Assembly: GCA_003415625.1 (NCBI GenBank)
Contig: PYIU01000001.1
Span: 1,612,001 to 1,676,000 of the forward strand
DNA from: Aquanectria penicillioides
Lineage: Eukaryota; Ascomycota; Sordariomycetes; Hypocreales; Nectriaceae
Direction: 5' to 3'
Length of the DNA stretch: 64,000 nt
The notes under the pieces are model-generated. The model had not been told where the DNA came from, did no database searches, and saw only the letters and a program-made list of their open reading frames with translations. The translations under genes were made by a program, and so were the position numbers. This document shows, piece by piece, positions 56,253-64,000 of this stretch. Position 1 is the stretch's first letter; each line of letters opens with the position of its first letter.

Positions 56253-59090
56253 TCAATTATCTTCTAACATTCTCATCATTTGATGATTTGTATAAAACCA
56301 AGTTGCCAATTCCGCCCCAGGTAAACTCATGTCGAGACCAAAGTCTCCTAGCACTTGATGCTGCTGGGTTATTGGGTTACCCGTCGTTCCGTAGAAAGTT
56401 GGCTGATTCAAGTTTGTGTCTAGATGTGATAGGCTCCCGCTTTGGTTGCTTATGTTGCTCATCTCTGGCCTGAACTCCAAACCATGAGCGATGGGTGAAA
56501 TCGGTCTATCCTTTGAGTCAGATTGAACAAGTTCCCCGTCATATGGAACGATATATGCGTCAGAGCTCATAACCCCACGGCTGATAACACTCTTGTGCCC
56601 CATGCTAGCCTTGACGTCAAAGGATTTCACCGCAACGTCATATAGAGCTTTGAAAAGGCGCAATGGCCTTTGACAGATTGAATGATATCGAGAAGTTGAC
56701 AAGATCTGGAGGGCATCCACCAATCTTCTGAGGCAGTCGAGATCAGACGAGTCCGAGGTTTCGATGATGTGGCAAAACATGACGATAAAGGGAGTGAATG
56801 GGGATTGAAGGAATGCCCTAGATGTTGATACGTTGTTAGGGAGGATTCGGCTTCAGGAGTCTCTTTCCGTGAAAGATGGGGCGTCAATAATAAACACTTA
56901 CCAATTAACATACATCTCGAAGCAGTCAGACCGGGATCCTTGGCGTGCAAGAACTTCCGCACATTTCTCGTGCTCTCTTAAAGCGTCTCTTGCAGCAACT
57001 ATACACTCATCGCAAAACACCGAGGTAGATGGGTTATCCGAAGGAATGCTCCGGCAGATGAGTGTAAGCATTGATAAACCTGTAACCCGCTCGGAACGCC
57101 AAAAGAGCTCGGCTAGTCCGGGCCCAAGAACAACGGATCTGGACTCAAAGTATCGGTTCTATCAATTGTTAATCGAATGGACTAGTTCAAGCTCTTGAAA
57201 TAGATGGAACCAATCTCGTTTTCATTCATTGGGAACGACTCACATTCAGATCGTCTTGCATATGGATAATCTTTTTGGTCTCAGCGGCTAGCGCTCTCGC
57301 CCGAGACGCACGAACATTTTCTGGCAAAGCAATGGACCTCGGGCTGTATATCTCGTCGTATATACGACCTTGAATTGTTGACATTGAAATCCAGACCTGG
57401 AACATTTCATTTAACATGGGGTCTGAACAGATGTCGGAGTCGATACGTGGAACCGTGATATCGTCGTCTCGTATCGTAGAAGAACGCCCGATGCGCAGAG
57501 CTAGCATTTTTTCAATGGTATATAGGAACCAAAATACTTTGGTCTTGGCTCTTTTTGACTCAGCTGTCTCTTTATGGAAAGAAATGGCGCTATGGAGACC
57601 AAGCACTTGACTCTGGTGGGATGCCATCGAGATGAAAGTCCAGGCAGCCGACACTTTGGCTCTCTCGAGACAGTATAGGGCCTTTTCAGTTGAATTTAGC
57701 ATGTCTTGATTCGACATGAGGCTTTCGGGACTTACTGCTATGCCCAAAGCGAACACGCTGTCCGTTGTTGCCGGCATGTGGAACGGTAGCCTGGAAAGCA
57801 CAGTCTCAAGGTTGTCTCTGCATATGACGGCTTGCTCGGCATAATCTTGACTTTGGGGCTCTTCTCCCATCATATTGATACATTCACCAAAAAGCCAGTA
57901 CATTCCCGCGTAGACAATGATTAGATCTGCTTCCGTAGCAACACCCGGTGAGCACACCTTTATGAAATAGGTGGTGAATTCACCGATAGTTTGAAAGTCC
58001 ATGAACCAAAGAGTTCTGATGCGAGCATTCTCTAGTGAGGCGTTTGATAGTTCAGCAATGCTCGTTTTTTCCAGACTAAAGGTAGAGGGGAGTTGTTACC
58101 TTGGGCGAGACGCAGACAAGCCAGAGCCTTCTCAGTAGAAATGGCTGGAAGCTGCCGCAAGGTCGCTCCAGGCGGGAGCTGCCTCGCATTTGGGTAGAGG
58201 CTTTCTAGAGCATATGTCTCCTGCTTTTGAGATTCCACAACGTTCCGCAAAGTGTCCAGCACTGCAGCCATCTCAAGCGCAACCTCGGACGTCGGACAAT
58301 CGTTGACGGCATTCTGGACAAACCTGCTCGCGAAAACAGCATGAGCAAAGAGAGAGGGCTCTCCCTCGTACTCGGGCTTCGAGGGGGTAGAGATTTTTTC
58401 ATCGCCGGTCGTGGAGCCAAGGTCGGCCGGGGTCGCTGCTGAAGAAGAGGGCGTAGGCCCAAACGATGATGAAAGCGGCTGAAGCTGGGCAGGGACAGAC
58501 AAGTGCGTGCCGTTTCGCGACTGGTCGAGCCTCAATCCACTCACAGTCTGGTTGAGCTCTTCGATTTTCTGCGCAATGCGATCTATCTTGTTCTCGCTGC
58601 GATTGACCGTTAGTAGCTGGTCGCTGTCGCCATGACGGGACTACTACGATGAGGGTGCCGCACTAAATGCTCGAGATCAGAACGCGCTGTCGCTTGATCC
58701 TGGGTTTTTGGCCAGAGAAATGGCATGGAAAATTGGATTTTTTGCACTGATTGCACGGGTATATTCGATCGCATTTAACCTAGGGAAAAAAAAAGAAGGC
58801 GTGGAGATGAGAAGCTTGACCTTGAAGAGAGCGGTAATGGCTCGTGGATGGCGACACCCATACCTTGCGTTGTCGACAGCCTTCACACTGTTAATATCAG
58901 CCTCAGTCTTTTTTTCGAGCATCCGGATGCTCCAAGGAGGCACGGTGTCCCGTACAGCAACTTTCTCTGCGGCATGGGGCTCGTGCCCATGGTGGTCGTC
59001 GAAGCGTGAAAACAACACTTCCTCGCCATCTTCATCCATTGCCAAGGCTCCCGTGTGGCTCTGGTGATCGCCGGGCGGGTCGGAAGCCAT
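56253..59090 (-). CDS. Zn2Cys6 transcription factor divergent from the ABC transporter
   Basis: Seven exons (59090-58956, 58887-58864, 58779-58664, 58596-58100, 58031-57244, 57158-56902, 56817-56253) give 793 residues. The zinc cluster is split across exons 2 and 3: exon 2 is only 24 bp and encodes CEGCRQRK, and exon 3 gives VKCDRIYPCNQCKKS with the last cysteine. Cysteines are 46, 49, 56, 62, 65 and 72. A coiled-coil segment follows (ISSIYENKIDRIAQKIEEL), its intron having a perfect CTACTAAC branch site. The fungal_trans region includes GLHSAISFHKETAESKRAKT and FWFLYTIEKMLALRIGR. Forty-five acidic/His-rich residues precede the zinc cluster, which is unusual. Sharing a 640 bp promoter region with an ABCB pump suggests a drug- or metabolite-resistance regulator. 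Confidence 0.87.
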
Positions 59091-59730
59091 CGTCAGCGCA
59101 GCGGTGGGGGAGCGGATGCGATGCCGCCCCGAAAATTGAAACGGGCTGGATGAGAATCCGGAGAGTCAAAATTCGGAGCCGTGCGGCAAGAGCAAGAATG
59201 AAGAAAGAATGGAGTTACTCAAGCGAAGCACAAGCAGGCATCATCATCTGCTTCCCGGCGCTCGCATCCGCGGAACACGCGGGCTCCGTGTCTGTGGTTT
59301 GTGCGCCACCAAGCCTTGTCTCAAAGGAGCTGCGGGCCCTCAGAATTCCGGGCCCCGAAGCTGAGCTCAAGCTGAGCACATGCTGAGTCCTTGGTTGGAA
59401 CCTCTCGGTCTCGGTGTCTTGGCACCCGCGCCCGAAGCATCACAGTTTACGAAGAGGCTTGGAATCTTGGGCATGCAAACAAGACGGGCCGTCTGCTAGC
59501 GATGTCTTGCATCATCGGCCAAGCTTGCACCAGGCACCGATATCAACGGCCACCTTTAAGTTCACCCTGCCTTTCCTGGCAAAAAAAAAAAATTGAAAAC
59601 ATGGCCGTTCGATTCGCTGGATACAAATCTGTGCCGTTGTGCCGTTGCAATTTCGAACTTGTTCATACGTAACTAGGATTGGCGACTATACTGCCATCTC
59701 CCCCTTCTCACCTCCCTCCCAAAGGCTGCC
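59091..59730. promoter_or_regulatory. Divergent promoter of regulator and ABC transporter
   Basis: 640 bp separate the two start codons. An A-run is at about 59581-59592, and no TATA box is evident. I could not assign an operator with confidence. Confidence 0.4.
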
Positions 59731-62700
59731 ATGGCCACCCCCAAAGCGGAAGAGATCGCTACCGCCGTGGGAGACAGCCATCAACATACCGAACCTGCGT
59801 CTAGTCCTTCGGCCCTGAAAGCTTTCATTGTATGCGATATACAATCCATCGGTGTTCCCGAGGCAAAAGTCTAAGAAGTGCGCTGACATTTGCATCATGT
59901 ATCAGAGAGTTTTTAGATATGGTGGAACAAAAGAATATATCCTTGAGTTGATTGGTGTGCTATCTGCCATTGCCTCGGGAGTGGCTCTTGCTATGGTCAA
60001 TGTCGTCCTGGGGCGCTTCATCACAATCCTCAACGACTTCAATACTTCCGGTTCCGCTCCACAAGGCTTCATGTCAGGCGTACAGACAACATCGTGAGTT
60101 GATTGTGTCCCATCTCGCCATATAAAAGTCCCTAACCGCTATAGTCTCTATTTCGTTTACATCGGAATTGTGAGATTCGTCGCCACCTACCTCTATGCCT
60201 CCCTGCTCACCTACGTCGCATACCATTTTACAAGAAACATTCGACATGACTATCTCAAGGCTGCATTTAGGCAAGAAACCGGATACTTTGACAAGGGCGT
60301 TGCAGGGTCTATAGCAATGCAAGCAACATCCAATGGCAAGCTCATCCAGTCGGGCATTTCTGAAAAACTTGGAGTTTTCATCCAGGCCGTCTCTACATTC
60401 GTTGCAGCATTTGTCATCGCCTTTATTAGCCAGTGGAAGCTCACCCTTATCCTCGTTTGTATCGTCCCTTCGCTTCTTCTTATCGTCGGAGGCTCGTCCA
60501 TCATCGATGCCACTGTCGAGACCAATATTCTAAGAATATACGCACAAGCTGGCAGCTACTCAGAGAGCATCTTTGGTGGCATCCGAACTATCCACGCGTT
60601 CAATCTTCGGTCAAGAGTAGTTGACAGGTATGATGGATACCTTCAGAACGCTCTCCATCAGGGCATGAAGAAGAACGTCATATATGGTTTCATGTTTGGT
60701 GGCGAGTTTTTTGTAACTTATGCCGGCATGGGTCTAGCTTTCTGGCAAGGCATAGCTATGATCTCCCGGGGCGAAGTTCCAAACATTGGAACAGTTTTCA
60801 CGTACGTGCTGCTTCATCTTATCCCATGCATAAAATCAGGAAGCGCCCATGCTGATATACATTAGGGTTTTGTTTTCTGTGGTTGTAGCTGCCAGTACCA
60901 TCTCCTCCATTGCCCCCCACACTGTAGCTTTTGGGCGTGCAGCATCTGCAGCTAGTGAACTTTTTACCCTCATTGATCGAGAGTCTGAGATTGATCCTTT
61001 TGATGAATCAGGGGATAAGCCAGACAGCGTTGATGGTGTCATTAACATTGAAGGAGTCAGATTCAGCTATCCCTCTCGTCCCAATGTCACTGTTCTCGAA
61101 GACTTCACACTCAAAGTTCCTGCTAGAAAGGTCACAGCTCTTGTTGTAGGTGGAAATATTCAAATCTTTCATTTCATCCCACGTGATTAACAAGTTGTAG
61201 GGTCCAAGTGGTTCTGGAAAAAGTACCATCATCGGGCTCCTTGAGCGATGGTATAATACTGCCATGGGTACCATCAAGTTGGATGGTCGAGACATTAAGC
61301 ACATCAACGTACAATGGCTTCGTACCAACATACGCTTAGTTCAACAGGTACTAACATTCCGAGATGCTTTTCTTCCTCGTGTTGATGTGCTAATTCTCTT
61401 AGGAACCTGTCTTATTTAATGGCAGTGTCTTCGACAACATTGTGAACGGCCTTGTTGGGACCCCTTGGCAGAACTCCTCGCGTGAAGAACAGATGGAGCG
61501 CGTTCAAGCTGCGGCGAAGCTAGCATTTGCGCACGATTTTATCACGAACTTGCCCGATGGTTACGAAACTCGCATTGGCGAAAGGGGCGGTCTCCTCTCG
61601 GGCGGACAGAAACAAAGAATCGCTATTTCTCGAAGCATCATTTCTGAACCCAAAATATTAATGTTGGACGAAGCAACTAGCGCCCTAGACCCTCACGCAG
61701 AAGGTATTGTTCAGCAGGCACTCGATAATGCTTCCAAGAACCGCACTACGATTGTTATTGCACACAAGCTCGCCACCATCCGAAACGCCGACAACATCGT
61801 GGTCATGTCAAAGGGTCGAATCACAGAGCAAGGCCGCTATAGCGAACTCGTGGCTATGGGTGGCGTTTTCTCTAAATTGGTTCAGGCTCAAGATCTATCT
61901 CCCACCAATGGGAAGAAAGAAGACCAAACATCAGACGAAGAATCGAGCACGGAGGGTCACATCGAGCCGGTGAAATCCTTAGCAAAAATCCGAACAGCCG
62001 ATGCCAATCAGTTGGCGTTGCTGAGAAACCGAGAAGATCATGATTTGCACAACCATTCTGGGCTTATATACAGCATCCTGAAACTTATCTTTGAAACTCC
62101 GGAATTAAACATTTGGTATCTAGTAACCCTGCTTACGTGCTTTGTTGGAGGTAAGTTTCATCCCCTCCAAGCGTATTGGTCGTATGCTCAACATGACATC
62201 AGCTGGTGTCTTTCCGGGACAAGCATTGCTGCTTGGCAACGTGATGAACGTTTTCACCTCCACGGACATGGTTTCAAAAGGAAACTTCATTTCGCTGATG
62301 TTTTTTGTCCTTTCCCTTGGATGTCTTGTTGTTTATGGCATTCTTGGCTGGTCAACCAATATCATTGCGCAGGTGCGTTGAAACTTCTCAAGATGCGTCA
62401 ATTTGCCCAGCCTTGTTGACACGTCAGTTCATCTAGACACTTAGCAAGAAGTTTCGTAAAGAAATCTTCGATTACATTCTGCAGCAGGACCTACGGTTCT
62501 TTGATCGACCAGAGAACACTGTTGGAGCGCTGGTCAGCCGCTTAGATTCTTACCCACAAGCCATTCTCGAGCTTATGGGCTTCAACGTGGCACTCGTCGT
62601 ATTGGCATTTATCAATGTCATTGCATCCAGCATCTTAGGACTAGCGGTTGCCTGGAAGCTCGCAATTGTCGGTGTCTTCGCCGGCATCCCGCCCATGATT

Positions 62701-64000
62701 CTGGCCGGTTTCGCGAGGATCCGCATCGAAACCAAAATGGATTCAGATATGAGCAAAAGATTCTCCACCAGCGCTTCTGTCGCGTCCGAGACCATAACAG
62801 CCATTCGAACTGTCTCTTCACTTGCTATTGAAAATAGTGTACTCAAGAGATACACCAATGAGCTGGACATGGCAATCAGCCAAACGGCGCCATCCATGTT
62901 TTCCATGATGATTTGGTTCGCACTAACGCAAACTATTGAGTACTTCATTCTCGCTCTAGGTTTCTGGTAAGCAAACAGTACCGCCAATCTCATCACTGTA
63001 GTTCTGTGATGGCTAACAGCATCGATAGGTGGGGCTCAAAGCTCATCGACCAGGGCGAAATCACTTTTTACCAGTTCATGGTTTCATTCATGGGAGTGTA
63101 TTTTTCCGGCCAAGCCGCCGGTCAATTGTTCAGTTACTCAAGCAGTAAGTTAAGCCACATGAGAAGTACAGAAGTAATTCAACTAACACACTTTGCTAGG
63201 CTTCTCAAAGGCCAACGAAGCTGCCAACTATTACTTTTGGCTATCCAAGCTCGAGCCAACGGTGCGCGAGACTGCAAACAACAAAGAGAAAGGACCCGAG
63301 AACGGTTGCAGATCATACAACTTTCAGGATGTGCAATTCTCCTACCCATTGGCTCCTGAGAGCCGTGTGCTCAAGGGAGTATCACTCAAGGTTCGTACAA
63401 AGGGATCGACTTGCTGAGCAAGGGCGACAGACAAATACTAATACGCCTTCACTCACAGGTCAACCGTGGCGAGTTCGTTGCCTTTGTTGGCGCATCGGGC
63501 TGCGGCAAAAGCACAATGATTTCTCTTCTTGAGCGGTTCTATGACCCGACCAGCGGAAGCATCGAAATTGACGGCTCGGCTTCTCTCTCATCCCTTAACC
63601 CGGTGCTGTATCGCAACCAAGTTGCTCTTGTGCAGCAAGAACCGACCCTGTTCCCAGGAACGATTCGCGAGAATATCTCTCAGGGTATGGCGACTGGAGC
63701 CTCCGATACGGTCCCTGAGGAGGCCATTGAGGAGGCCTGCCGCGCCGCTAACGCGTGGGAGTTTGTCTGCTCTTTGCCTGAGGGATTGAACACTCCCTGC
63801 GGTACAGGCGGCAGCCAGCTTTCTGGAGGACAGCGTCAACGTATTGCTATCGCGCGAGCGTTGGTGAGGAAGCCTAATGTTATTCTACTGGATGAAGCAA
63901 CCAGTGCCCTTGACACAGAGTCTGAGCGGGTTGTTCAGGCTGCTCTTATGGAGGCTGCAAGTGGTGATCGAATCACTATTGCTGTCGCCCATCGACTCTC
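59731..64000 (+). CDS. ABCB (P-glycoprotein/MDR-type) full ABC transporter, cut by window end
   Basis: Eleven exons are visible (59731-59829, 59906-60093, 60145-60801, 60866-61145, 61201-61347, 61403-62150, 62203-62372, 62437-62966, 63029-63144, 63200-63390, 63459-64000). All junctions keep frame. The order is TMD1-NBD1-TMD2-NBD2. NBD1 has GPSGSGKST, the signature LSGGQKQR, and Walker [16 protein letters not shown]2 has [17 protein letters not shown] and [11 protein letters not shown]. The last visible codons are just past the H-loop (AVAHRL), so only the final few dozen residues are missing. Both sites look catalytically complete. Such transporters export drugs, toxins, lipids or peptide pheromones from the plasma membrane. 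TMD1 starts without a long N-terminal extension. The substrate is unknown. Confidence 0.95.

Noticed and set aside
1..64000. CRISPR arrays, tRNA or rRNA genes
   Set aside because: None seen; this is eukaryotic nuclear DNA and no cloverleaf or rRNA core motif was recognised.

Overview
This window is nuclear DNA of a filamentous ascomycete, most likely a Sordariomycete of the Hypocreales (Trichoderma-like). The evidence is many short introns (about 47-100 bp) with GT-AG ends and CTAAC-type branch sites, four Zn2Cys6 transcription factors, fungal-only families (fungal PLA2, GH93, NB-ARC/TPR NLR), and a sharply bounded AT-rich block with the marks of repeat-induced point mutation (RIP). The genus is an inference. 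Exon coordinates were worked out by hand; every junction listed keeps reading frame and restores family motifs.

Layout. (1) 1-6440: a RIP-ruined repeat island. It starts inside a Ty3/gypsy chromovirus (RT end, RNase H, integrase and chromodomain still traceable on + through many stops), continues through unidentified AT-rich sequence, and ends in an ~800 bp element with ~50 bp inverted ends around a core of about 4% GC. (2) 7748-20879: seven genes that look like a sugar-alcohol/ketose catabolic cluster: ACS-family permease, SDR polyol/ketose reductase, xylitol-dehydrogenase-like MDR, P-loop small-molecule kinase, second SDR, sugar transporter and Zn2Cys6 regulator. (3) 21075-27118: three secreted proteins (fungal PLA2, alpha/beta hydrolase, heme peroxidase). 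(4) 28262-33723: a dead C-terminal fragment of a WD40-type NLR next to an intact nine-exon gene for a 1387-residue protein joining a zinc finger, a GBP/atlastin-like GTPase, a RING finger and a patatin phospholipase. (5) 35377-39288: a small Zn2Cys6 regulator, a PhyH-type dioxygenase and a tail-anchored-looking Cys/Ser-rich protein. (6) 41264-49986: a plant-polysaccharide group: GH35 beta-galactosidase-like enzyme, Zn2Cys6 regulator, divergent sugar transporter and secreted GH93 exo-arabinanase. (7) 50273-55697: a TMEM14 protein, an NB-ARC/TPR NLR and a GFA-type enzyme. (8) 56253-64000: a Zn2Cys6 regulator divergent from an ABCB multidrug transporter cut by the window end.

How the genes fit together: GH93 releases arabino-oligosaccharides and GH35 would split beta-galactosides; two SP-family transporters of identical predicted length (519 aa) could import the sugars; the SDR/MDR/SDR/kinase set would interconvert and phosphorylate polyols and ketoses. 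Candidate CRE1 (SYGGRG) motifs stand before several of these genes. The second theme is self/non-self defence: the GTPase-RING-patatin protein, the NLR pseudogene and the NB-ARC/TPR NLR lie within 26 kb. The GTPase-RING-patatin gene is my best candidate for a poorly described system.
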